This document shows positions 50,901-57,197 of a DNA stretch of 64,000 nt, piece after piece. Source of the stretch: Bosea sp. BIWAKO-01 (GTDB taxonomy: Bacteria > Pseudomonadota > Alphaproteobacteria > Rhizobiales > Beijerinckiaceae); assembly GCF_001748145.1 (NCBI RefSeq), contig NZ_BCQA01000001.1:5606501-5670500 (forward strand), written 5' to 3'. A program made the position numbers and the translations under genes. The notes below the pieces were generated by a model. It was not told where the DNA came from. It did no database searches and saw only the letters and a program-made list of their open reading frames with translations. How positions within the stretch are numbered: position 1 is the stretch's first letter; each line of letters opens with the position of its first letter.

Positions 50901-53371
50901 GCACCCGTGAGCGTCAGCGTGCCGCTGCCCAACTTGGTCAGAGCGCCCGTGCCGGTGACCGTGCCGCCAAAGCCGACGCTGCCGAGGGTTTCGAACGCCA
51001 GGGTTCCGTTGTTGACCACAGGGCCGACGATCGTGCCGTTGGTGGCGCCATTGCCGAGTTGTAACGTGGTGGCCGCGGAGATCGTCGTTCCGCCGCTATA
51101 GCTGTTCGCACCGGTCAGGATCAGCTTCCCGGAGCCGCTCACGGAGAGGCCGGCCGGGCCGGAGTCATCCGAGATCACACCGGAATAGGTGCTCTGGGAG
51201 CCCGACGCGATTGCAAAGTTTGCGGTGCCGCGCAGCTTCATCGCATTCGCGACATTCATGCCGCCGCTGTTCAGAAGCAATGTCGACTGATCCGCGAGCG
51301 TAAGCGTGCCCGAACCCAGCGCGTTGTTGTGGCTGATGGCGAGCGTGCCGCCCGTAACCTCCGTCCCACCGTCATAGCTGTTGCTGGCCGTCAGCACCAA
51401 TCGGCCCGGCCCCGCCACTCTCAGGACCCCACCCGTTCCGCTGACCGTTCCGCTCAAGGTCACAGTGGCGCCGAGCCCCGGCGCGAATTCGCCGCCGCCC
51501 TGGCCGAGCACGATGGCGCGTGCTGAGGAAAAGCCTGCGGTCGACGCCACCCGGCCAAAGCTCGTGGCGTCGCCGAGCGTCAGGCCGCCAGTGGAAGCAC
51601 CGAGCACACGGTCGTCATTGAGGCTCAGGGTGGTATTGCCCTTGACCGTGGTGCCGTTGGAATAGCTGTTGGCGATATTGGTCAGCGCCAGCGTGCCTCC
51701 GCCGATGACCTCGATGGCGCCGGCCCCGCTGCCATTGGAGATCTGTCCGGAATAGGTCACGGTATTGCCGACGCCGCCCGTATCCAGCGTCGTGACGCCG
51801 GCCACCGTCGCGGCGTTGCCGTAGTTGCCACCTCCGGCGAAATGCAGCCGGGTGCGGTCAGCGAGCGCGATCGTGCCTGTCACGCTGCCCGGGGCCGCCA
51901 CGCTGAGCGTCGAGCCCGTGCCGCTGACCGAGATTCCGTTGAAGCTGTTCGTCGTACTGGTCAGCGCCAGGGTGCCGCCGCCCGAGAGTGCGATGCCGCC
52001 ATCGCCGGTGCCGACGATCGAGCCCGAGATCGTTGTCGTCGTACCGCTGGCGACGCTGATGTTTCCAACCGTACCATTGGTCAGGAAGAGCGACCCACCC
52101 TGTGCCGTACCCGCGCCGCCACTGCCCTGGCTGATGCCCGCTACCACCGTACCATCGATGGTCTTGTTGGCGTTGTTCGAAATCGTCAGCGTCGCGCCGC
52201 AGCTGGCATTGATCGTCGCTGAACAGACGAACACCGCCCCGCCGGCGCCCATGCCGCCGCCGCCGCCGCCCAACCCCGAGGACCCGCCGCCTCCCCCTCC
52301 GTAAACGCTCCCGCCGGGACCATTGATTGCTGCTCCGCCGCCGCCGCCGAAACCGCCCCAGCCGCCGGTCATGGTGCCCTGGTAGCCGCCGCCGCCGCCG
52401 CCGCCGAACCCGCCATTGCCTGCTGCGTTGCTGCCAGAACCGCCGCCACCGCCGCCAAATCCGCCGCTGCCGCCGGCCGAACCACCGGAGTTACCGCCGC
52501 CGACGCCGCCGCCACCGCCACCGCTGCCGGCACTGCTGCCGCCACCACCGCCACCGTTCGCACCGCCACCGGTGCTGCTGGCCGAACCGCCCCCCGCCCC
52601 CGGCAGGATGCCGGCACCACCCCCTGTGGAGTTGGTTCCGCCCGTGGCGCCGACGCCAATGCCGCCGCCACCGCCGGATATGAACCCGCCTGGGCCGCTG
52701 CCGTTGCCACCAAGGCCGCCACCGCCGCCCGTGGCTCCGGTGCCACCGTTGCCGCCCTGCGCGCGATTGCCGGAAAATCCGACATCGGTCAGCGTGTTTG
52801 CGCCCGACATTGCGAAGATCGCACCGCCGGCGCCCATGCCGCCGCCGCCGCCGCCACCGCCATTGCCACCCTTGGCGTAGCCGTCGGCGAGCGTCACGTT
52901 CGAGATGTTGACCGCGGCGCCGCTCGGCGCGGCGACGAAGAGGACGCGGTACTGGTTGTTGCCGCTGACCGTGTTGCCGTTGCCGTTGATCGTCACGGCC
53001 GCCGTGATCGGCGGCAATTCGCTCGTCAGCGTGATGTTTCCGGTGATGTTGATCGTATCGGCAGCGCCGCTGTTGACGGCGGCGATCGCCGCCTGCAGCG
53101 AAGCCGCATCATTGGCATTGAAGGTGACCGCCCAGGCAGATAGGGGCGCCGCGACCAGCGCCGTGCAGGTGAGAAACAGCGCCTGACGGCGCAACCTGCC
53201 ATGCGGGGTGCGCTTCGGGCTCGCCGCCGCTCCGACCTGAGGCAGGCCGTAGCCGCTGCTCGGCGTTGCCGCCGGCCGCTTCATCTCGATCTTCGCGCCC
53301 ATAGCCAAACCCAAATCCCCCGGCGCGAAGCGCCCCAGCCCCCGATGCAACCCCTGTTGCGAGAGGTTCAT
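44948..53371 (-). CDS. Giant autotransporter adhesin (2807 aa) with about 21 strand repeats
   Basis: This is one of the largest genes possible in such a window. The N-terminus is long; a signal segment, RRQALFLTCTALVAAPLSAW, follows about 60 residues of basic leader, so an extended signal peptide or a later start (ATG 53302 or 53284) is possible. A short beta-helix start and a nearly pure glycine-rich block (about 165-380) follow. Then come some 21 copies of the autotransporter-associated repeat (forms of GTLTLTGANTYTGGTTISAG) to about residue 2450. The C-terminal barrel begins near FAVWGQGFGSWGRNEA and ends SLAVKF. The passenger has two cysteines (383, 391) just after the glycine block. Adhesion or biofilm formation is likely; there is no catalytic motif. 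Confidence 0.93.
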   Translation of the reverse strand: MNLSQQGLHRGLGRFAPGDLGLAMGAKIEMKRPAATPSSGYGLPQVGAAASPKRTPHGRLRRQALFLTCTALVAAPLSAWAVTFNANDAASLQAAIAAVNSGAADTINITGNITLTSELPPITAAVTINGNGNTVSGNNQYRVLFVAAPSGAAVNISNVTLADGYAKGGNGGGGGGGGMGAGGAIFAMSGANTLTDVGFSGNRAQGGNGGTGATGGGGGLGGNGSGPGGFISGGGGGIGVGATGGTNSTGGGAGILPGAGGGSASSTGGGANGGGGGGSSAGSGGGGGGVGGGNSGGSAGGSGGFGGGGGGSGSNAAGNGGFGGGGGGGYQGTMTGGWGGFGGGGGAAINGPGGSVYGGGGGGSSGLGGGGGGMGAGGAVFVCSATINASCGATLTISNNANKTIDGTVVAGISQGSGGAGTAQGGSLFLTNGTVGNISVASGTTTTISGSIVGTGDGGIALSGGGTLALTSTTNSFNGISVSGTGSTLSVAAPGSVTGTIALADRTRLHFAGGGNYGNAATVAGVTTLDTGGVGNTVTYSGQISNGSGAGAIEVIGGGTLALTNIANSYSNGTTVKGNTTLSLNDDRVLGASTGGLTLGDATSFGRVASTAGFSSARAIVLGQGGGEFAPGLGATVTLSGTVSGTGGVLRVAGPGRLVLTASNSYDGGTEVTGGTLAISHNNALGSGTLTLADQSTLLLNSGGMNVANAMKLRGTANFAIASGSQSTYSGVISDDSGPAGLSVSGSGKLILTGANSYSGGTTISAATTLQLGNGATNGTIVGPVVNNGTLAFETLGSVGFGGTVTGTGALTKLGSGTLTLTGAVGSTGATNINGGTLAIGAGGSLASTGTVWLNASTAVLDLNGHALTIGGLGGSFGEVKLGNSGVLTLGGSGNNYLGIISGAGSVIKSGGSTQVLAGENTYTGGTTISSGALQIGMGGTTGSIIGNVVNNGLIAFNRSDDYTFAGNISGTGGMIKSSTGVLTLTGVHTFTGETNVSAGTLQIGDGVTDGSFAGSIFNIAHVIFNTGGSSSYAGSIYDTSGPAGTLTKTGAGTLTLTGANTYRGGTTVSAGTLALGGHGRLLGDGAVTVVAGATFDVGGYAQGVGALSGAGTVQLGSGGALTVGNADASSTFAGSIIGGGSLTKAGTGTFTLTGANSFTGGTTISGGTLQIGDGAGTGSLVGNVVNNATLAFNRTGSLTLAGDILGTGALTKSGTGTLTLAGAASHTGGTTISAGALQIGDGGTIGAISGNILNNGALSFKRSNELSYAGVISGSGSLTQAGGGTLTLTAANTYSGGTTISAGILRIGNDGTNDGSVGGAVFNDGTFEFDNLNAASIAGVISGNGALRKLGSNTLTLTGASTYYGPTSIAAGTLRLGGNNRLNASGDVSVSSGASFDLGGFSQAIGALSGAGEVKLGSGGALSTGRATDAIFAGVISGAGSLTKTGTGRLTLAGDNTFTGSTTIAAGTLQIGDAGTAGALATDVSNSGVLAFNRTDEHIFDKVISDGVGAGSVEQNGTGRTIFTGANTYTGGTTVNAGALQIGNGGAAGSIAGSVTVASGAEFAVKRSDIYALPNAVSGAGSFAQRGTGTTVLGDGMTYSGGTVIEAGTLKVGSGGAQGSLGSGAIANAGALVIDKNNAVMIAGAISGTGSFETTGGTGGSGVTKLSGASTYTGATTVSGGTLEVSGSLGNTAVTVQSGATLAGAGSITGAVTVASGARLAPGANPGTLATGTLTVGALVLSSGSQLDFDLGLPNLPAGSGSDRVDVTGNLTLAGTLNVANAGGFGGGIYRLFNYGGTLTNNGVVLGTLPGGVSAGDLSVQTSVSSQVNLVNSNGLTLKFWDGGAAGNANNGAIDGGAGIWSATSGNWTNQDGSINAPAAPAPGFMVFQGTAGIVTVDTSLGAVSATGMQFDANGYRIEGGALALSGTQAIIRVGDGTTGGASYVATIASNLTGASELVKTDFGTLVLSGTNSYTGGTLLNAGTLSVSADGNLGQAAGGLAFNGGVLRVTGTSFTSTSRTVSWGSNGGGFDIADAANSFTLSQALSGTGGLAKLGAGTLVLTGTNSHTGGTTISAGTLQVGAGSTTGEITGAVVNNGRLAFNRSDSVTFAGAISGSGALTQMGSGTLTLTGANSYTGGTAISAGTLQIGDGGTTGAISGNVANSGTLAFKRSDLVAFSGQISGTGALKQLGTGTLNLTGVNTYSGGTTITAGTLRGSATSFGSGAILNNAALVIDQNSDAQFANAINGNGRFTKTGTGSLNLTGTSTLSGPTTIAAGRLAVNGSLANSAVTVESGATLGGNGTIGRLNVLSGGIVAPGNSIGTLTVNGNVLFAPGSIYQVEVNGAGQSDQIISTGTITVSGATLAIAAISGSMPPSARFKLFDAAGGVSGQFNSVTSNFAFLTTGLSYDASQTYLTIARNDASFGSVGQTRNQTSLGAAGERLGTGNPVYDAIVKLDAPSARQAFDALSGEVHASAQSILVEDSTVVRTTAIDRLRSAFGTVAAAQQPVMTYGFTADMAAPVTGPMPRLVPNDRFAVWGQGFGSWGRNEAQGGVSKLSRSSGGFLLGADAAVFDNWRVGLYSGYSRSTFEAKGRISSGNSDNYHLGLYGGGQWGALGLRAGAAYSWHDLTVDRTVSFTGFSDRLRGDYNAATAQVFGELGYRIDAGRVALEPFAGLAYVNLQTDGFSERGGTAALASRSSDMSTAFSTLGMRASTTVTVNGMALELRGALAWRHAFGDVMPASLLSFAGGTPFSITGIPIAKNAAVLDAGLDLAVAPNARLSLSYGGQYSAHAIEQTVKGSLAVKF
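52235..52880 (-). repeat. Glycine-codon repeat tract inside the giant autotransporter
   Basis: About 640 bases of near-continuous GCC/CCG triplets on the plus strand encode runs of 4-8 glycines separated by short N/S/A/T spacers. Such DNA is prone to slippage and replication stalling, so length may vary between strains. The reading frame is kept throughout. Confidence 0.85.
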
Positions 53372-54179
53372 CCCCGTCTTCTGAATCAGCGCATGTCAGG
53401 GCGCCGTTGGCCAAAACTCACATCAGATCAGCAGCAAGCGCTGCCCCGCAGCGCTGCCCCTTCGTCGTCCAGCTTTTGTTGGGAAACGCGATGGTCGCAG
53501 AGGCGCCTGGCGACAGGCGGCCGTCAAATTGCCCGGACATCACAGGAGCGGCTTCCACGATCACACCGAGCATGCCGCTTGCCGGCATCCGTCGCGAATG
53601 GTCGAAACCACCGCCCGGGTGAGTATCGTCGGTAAGCCAGGCAAGCAGCGCTCCCTCCCGGGCCCATCGCCCGTGCTCCGCCACTCCAGCGGAACCTCCG
53701 TGATCATCACCCCAGCGAGCACGAAGCAGAATCCTGCCGCTACGACAGTCCGGTCTTAGCAGAACGTCCGGACGGGGCCAGACGGGCACGGCCGCGCGAT
53801 GTGAACGGTCGTTAGTATTTGAGGTAATTTACCGCGTTATGCCGGCAAAATGTGCGCTCCGTAGCCGATCGCGGCCTTCCGGAGCCAAATTCCGGTGAGC
53901 CCGGCGACGGGCGGAACCAGGGCTGCCGGACGCACTCGGATGTTCGGACTCCGGGAGGTACGCAACGCCCACGGAGCGCATGCGCCCGAGGTAGAGCACC
54001 GGGGCCATCACGCCTCCCACGTCATGGTGCGGGCTGCGCCAAGCACAGGACTGTGACTTCCGCAGCCCTGAAAGTCTGGTGAAAGGTTCGCGGGATATCG
54101 GTCACGACGCTGCGGTTCATTCAATCCGTCACACAAGGCGGAACGAAGCGCAGGAGGAAACCTGAACGAGGAGGCCGCC
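53372..54179. other. 808-base divergent region between the giant adhesin and an ABC importer
   Basis: No convincing gene is present; short frames on both strands overlap and lack recognisable products. Features seen are a tandem 11-base direct repeat AGCGCTGCCCC at 53437 and 53450, a small dyad GGTAA-T-TTACC (53823-53833), and a long-range stem enclosing a foldable segment (listed next). It must hold the promoters of both flanking units. Confidence 0.45.
53851..53982 (+). ncRNA. Candidate structured leader RNA (unassigned)
   Basis: TGCGCTCCGT (53853-53862) pairs perfectly with ACGGAGCGCA (53971-53980), extendable by two G-U pairs, closing a domain of about 108 bases. Inside are short hairpins including CCGGA-N7-TCCGG and GCCCG-GCGA-CGGGC, the latter with a GNRA tetraloop. 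It lies about 200 bases upstream of the NMT1/SsuA-like binding-protein gene. I compared it from memory with cobalamin, TPP, FMN, guanidine, SAM and SAH riboswitches and found no match. It could be a riboswitch, a leader of the importer, or chance GC pairing. Confidence 0.3.
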
Positions 54180-55178
54180 ATGCGCGCCCGTATTCTCACG
54201 ACATCGATCGCAGTCGCCGCACTGCTGACTGCGGCTGGCGTCGCGCTGGCTGCCGACAAGGTCACCATCATGGTGGGCGGCTACGAGAAGCAGATCTACC
54301 TGCCGGCCAAGCTCGCGGAGAGCCTGGGTTACTTCAAGGACGAAGGGCTCGATGTCGAGCTGCTGAACGAAGCCGCCGGCGTCGACGCCGAGAACGAGAT
54401 GCTGGCCGGCGCGGTTCAGGGCGTCGTCGGCTTCTACGACCATAGCGTCGACCTGCAGGCCAAGGGCAAATATGTGATGTCCGTGGTGCAGTTCAGCCAG
54501 GCGCCGGGCGAAGTCGAGCTGGTCTCGTCCAAATATCCCGACGTGAAGTCGATGGCGGACCTGAAGGGCAAGACGCTCGGCGTGACCGGGCTCGGCTCCT
54601 CGACCAATTTCCTGACGCAGTACCTGATGATGAAGTCCGGCGTGAAGCTCGGCGACTTCACCTCGCTTCCGGTCGGCGCCGGCACGACCTTCATCGCGGC
54701 CATGCAGCAGGACAAGATCCAGGCCGGCATGACGACGGAACCGACGATCTCCCGCCTGCTCGCCACCGGCGAGGCCCGGGTCCTGGTCGATATGCGCACC
54801 GTCGAGAAGACCAAGGAAGCGCTCGGCGGCACCTATCCGGCCGCCTCGCTCTACATGCAGACGGCCTGGATCGAGAAGAACAAGCCGATCGTCCAGAAGC
54901 TCGCCAACGCCTTCGTCAAGACGCTGCGCTACATCAATACGCATGATGCCGCCGACATCGCCGACAAGATGCCGAAGGATTATTACGCCGGCAACAAGGA
55001 GGCCTACGTCAAGGCGCTGGCCGACGGAAAGGCCATGTTCACGGTCGACGGCGTGATGCCGCAAGGCGGCCCGGAAACGGTCCTCGCCGTGCTCTCGGCC
55101 TTCTCGAAGAATATCCAGGGCAAGCAGATCGACCTGTCGAAGACCTACACGACCGAGTTCGTGAAGAACGTCAAATAG
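54180..55178 (+). CDS. NMT1/SsuA-type ABC transporter substrate-binding protein
   Basis: This 332-residue periplasmic protein has a Sec signal (MRARILTTSIAVAALLTAAG ending VALA) and a mature part starting ADKVTIMVGGYEKQIYLPAK. The lobes contain LGYFKDEGLDVELLNEAAG, LKGKTLGVTGLGSSTNFLTQ and AGMTTEPTISRLL, typical of the NMT1/SsuA-like family that binds sulfonates, thiamine precursors, nitrate or aromatic acids. The ligand cannot be told. GAGGAGG lies six bases before the ATG. The ATPase and permease genes follow on the same strand. Confidence 0.93.
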   Translation: MRARILTTSIAVAALLTAAGVALAADKVTIMVGGYEKQIYLPAKLAESLGYFKDEGLDVELLNEAAGVDAENEMLAGAVQGVVGFYDHSVDLQAKGKYVMSVVQFSQAPGEVELVSSKYPDVKSMADLKGKTLGVTGLGSSTNFLTQYLMMKSGVKLGDFTSLPVGAGTTFIAAMQQDKIQAGMTTEPTISRLLATGEARVLVDMRTVEKTKEALGGTYPAASLYMQTAWIEKNKPIVQKLANAFVKTLRYINTHDAADIADKMPKDYYAGNKEAYVKALADGKAMFTVDGVMPQGGPETVLAVLSAFSKNIQGKQIDLSKTYTTEFVKNVK

Positions 55179-55192
55179 GTCCACCCGCGCCC

Positions 55193-55217
55193 GGGCGATG
55201 GCGTGAGGCCATCGCCC
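55193..55217 (+). terminator. Hairpin between binding-protein and ATPase genes
   Basis: GGGCGATGGC-GTGAG-GCCATCGCCC is a perfect 10-pair stem starting 15 bases after the binding-protein stop. Such intercistronic hairpins often stabilise the upstream message so that binding protein exceeds the membrane components. No T-run is present, so it is not a full terminator. Confidence 0.55.
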
Positions 55218-55293
55218 GCCTTGCTACCCTTAGCCTCCCTGCCTTGCGCCTCTTGCGATCCGCGAACGCCGGCCTGCCGGCGAAGGAGAAGCC

Positions 55294-56118
55294 ATGTCCG
55301 CGACCGCTTCCGATGAGAGCCCGGCGATCGAGCTGATCAATGTCAGCCGCCGCTTCCTGACACCCGATGGCCGGTCGATGACCGCGATCCGCGACTTCAA
55401 CATGAGCGTGGCGCGCGGTGAGTTCGTCGCCGTGGTCGGCCCGACAGGCTGCGGCAAGTCGACCACGCTGAACCTGGTGACCGGCCTCGCCCGCCCCTCG
55501 AGCGGCGAAGTCCGCCTGTTCGGCGCCCCCGTCGACGGCATCGACCCACGCATCGGCTTCGCCTTCCAGACCGATGCGCTGTTCCCCTGGCGCAACGTGA
55601 TCGACAATGTCGTGGCCGGCCCGCTCTTCCGGGGGACACCGCGCGACGCGGCCTATGCGAAGGCCAGGCAATGGCTGGCGCGCGTCCACCTGACCGGACA
55701 TGAGACGAAATACCCGCACCAGCTCTCCGGCGGCATGCGCAAGCGCGTCTCGCTGGCGCAGACCTTCATCAACGAGCCGCAGATCCTGCTGATGGACGAG
55801 CCCTTCTCGGCGCTCGACGTGCAGACGCGCGTGCTGATGCACGACGTGCTGCTCGACCTCTGGTCGGAGGCGAAGGCCTCGGTCGTCTTCGTGACGCATG
55901 ACCTGGAAGAAGCGATTGCGCTCGCCGACAAGGTCTATGTGCTGACCTCGGGGCCCGCGACGGTGAAATCGGTCTATCCCGTCGATCTGCCGCGCCCGCG
56001 CGTGGTCAGCGAAATCCGCTACGAGCAGGACTTCATCGCCCTGTCCAAGACGATCTGGGACGACCTGCGCGACGAAGTGCAGCGCGGCGCCGCCCGCGAC
56101 GAAGCCCGCGCAGCCTAG
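55294..56118 (+). CDS. ABC transporter ATP-binding protein (SsuB/TauB-like)
   Basis: This is a 274-residue ATPase: Walker A GPTGCGKST, Q-loop FAFQTDALFPWRN, signature LSGGMRKRVSLAQ, Walker B ILLMDEPFSALD and H-loop FVTHDLEEAIALADKVYVL. This is the pattern of nitrate/sulfonate/taurine-type importers. The ATG at 55294 has AAGGAG six bases upstream. Its stop codon is part of the dyad element that separates it from the permease gene. Confidence 0.95.
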   Translation: MSATASDESPAIELINVSRRFLTPDGRSMTAIRDFNMSVARGEFVAVVGPTGCGKSTTLNLVTGLARPSSGEVRLFGAPVDGIDPRIGFAFQTDALFPWRNVIDNVVAGPLFRGTPRDAAYAKARQWLARVHLTGHETKYPHQLSGGMRKRVSLAQTFINEPQILLMDEPFSALDVQTRVLMHDVLLDLWSEAKASVVFVTHDLEEAIALADKVYVLTSGPATVKSVYPVDLPRPRVVSEIRYEQDFIALSKTIWDDLRDEVQRGAARDEARAA

Positions 56119-56207
56119 ATCATCGAACCGGATACCGTATCCGGACCGATGATCTAACCATCTGTGATTGCGTCGGCTTTCCCGAAAAGCGCAATCCACT
56201 TTTCGGG
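56116..56207. repeat. Intergenic dyad element between ATPase and permease genes
   Basis: Two hairpins stand in tandem. The first (56116-56156) nests TAGATCATCG/CGATGATCTA around CCGGATA-CCG-TATCCGG. The second (56181-56207) is CCCGAAAAG-N9-CTTTTCGGG. The second stem resembles the CCGAAAA...TTTTCGG dyads common between Hyphomicrobiales genes, suggesting a dispersed repeat family. It lies inside an operon, where it could modulate permease expression or mRNA stability. Confidence 0.6.
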
Positions 56208-56229
56208 CCGATGCCTAGGGAGAATTGAC

Positions 56230-57105
56230 ATGGCCGATATCGCAATCGCCTCCGGGCCGGTCTATCGCGCCGGGACCTCCGACGCCGAGATCGAGGCCGC
56301 CGCCGCCAAGGCGGCGCGCCGCCGCACGCAGCTCGTCCTGTTCTGGCGCTGGGCCATCCTGCTCGCTTTCCTCGGTGGCTGGGAGATCGGCGCGCGCACC
56401 GGCATCATCGACGAGTTCTTCTTCTCGAGCCCGAGCGCGATCTGGTCGCGCCTGGTCGAATGGATCTTCGAGGGCACCTCGGAAGGGCCGCTCTGGTTCC
56501 ATCTCTGGGTGACCATGGAGGAATCGCTGATCGGCTTCGCGACCGGCTCGGTCGCCGGCATCGTCGTCGGCATCGCGCTCGGCCGCAACCGCATGCTGGC
56601 CGATATCTTCTCGATCTATATCAAGGTGATCAACTCGATTCCTCGTGTGGTGCTGGCACCGATCTTCATCATGGTCTTCGGGCTCGGCCTCGCGTCCAAG
56701 GTCGCCCTGTCCTTCGTCATGGTGTTCTTCGTGGTCTTCGCCAACGCCTTCCAGGGCGTGCGCGAGGCCGACCGAAACCTGATCGCCAATGCCCAGATCC
56801 TCGGTGCGCGCGGCTGGCAGCTGACGCGCTCGGTGGTGATCCCCTCGGCGATGAGCTGGATCTTCGCTTCGCTGCATGTGAGTTTCGGCTTCGCCATCAT
56901 CGGCGCGATCGTCGGGGAGTTCGTCGGCGCGCGCTACGGCATCGGGCTCCTGATCAACATCGCCAAAGGCTCCTTCGATTCCGCCGGCATGTATGCCGCG
57001 ATCGTCGTGATCATGGTTGTCGCCCTGCTGGCCGAATACCTGATGACCCGGCTGGAGCGCAGCCTCGCGACATGGCGGCCCGCCCCCTTGCAAGACACGC
57101 AGTAG
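56230..57105 (+). CDS. ABC transporter permease (SsuC/TauC-like)
   Basis: This 291-residue permease has about six membrane helices. The EAA loop that contacts the ATPase is visible as LIANAQILGARGWQLTRSVV followed by IPSAMSWIFASL. Other landmarks are FFFSSPSAIWSRLVEWIFEG and FGFAIIGAIVGEFVGARYGI. The ATG at 56230 follows AGGGAGA; the frame runs back to 56164, but that stretch is the dyad element. It is the third component of the importer, with the terminator immediately after. Confidence 0.94.
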   Translation: MADIAIASGPVYRAGTSDAEIEAAAAKAARRRTQLVLFWRWAILLAFLGGWEIGARTGIIDEFFFSSPSAIWSRLVEWIFEGTSEGPLWFHLWVTMEESLIGFATGSVAGIVVGIALGRNRMLADIFSIYIKVINSIPRVVLAPIFIMVFGLGLASKVALSFVMVFFVVFANAFQGVREADRNLIANAQILGARGWQLTRSVVIPSAMSWIFASLHVSFGFAIIGAIVGEFVGARYGIGLLINIAKGSFDSAGMYAAIVVIMVVALLAEYLMTRLERSLATWRPAPLQDTQ

Positions 57106-57127
57106 GACACGCGCAACGAAAGAAAAG

Positions 57128-57164
57128 GCCTCGCCCGGTCCACCGACCGGGCGAGGCTATTTTT
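57128..57164. terminator. Rho-independent terminator between importer and two-component genes
   Basis: GCCTCGCCCGGTC-CACC-GACCGGGCGAGGC is a perfect 13-pair stem followed by TATTTTT on the plus strand and preceded by AAAA (a T-run on the minus strand). It therefore serves both converging transcripts. Confidence 0.88.
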
Positions 57165-57197
57165 GTGACTGGCGATACCCGGTTCAGCCTGGGTGGA

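Noticed and set aside
45900..51700. Regular repeats that might be a CRISPR array or tandem satellite
   Set aside because: The periodicity is that of protein strand repeats in a continuous frame; units differ in length and there are no unique spacers between identical repeats.
44885..52304. Several long plus-strand frames opposite the giant autotransporter
   Set aside because: They are mirrors of the repeat gene and show the same periodic pattern without signal, fold or start sites.
53829..54179. Cobalamin, TPP, FMN or guanidine riboswitch
   Set aside because: Only isolated words such as ACTGTGA or TCCGGTGAG fit; the required conserved cores and their order are absent.
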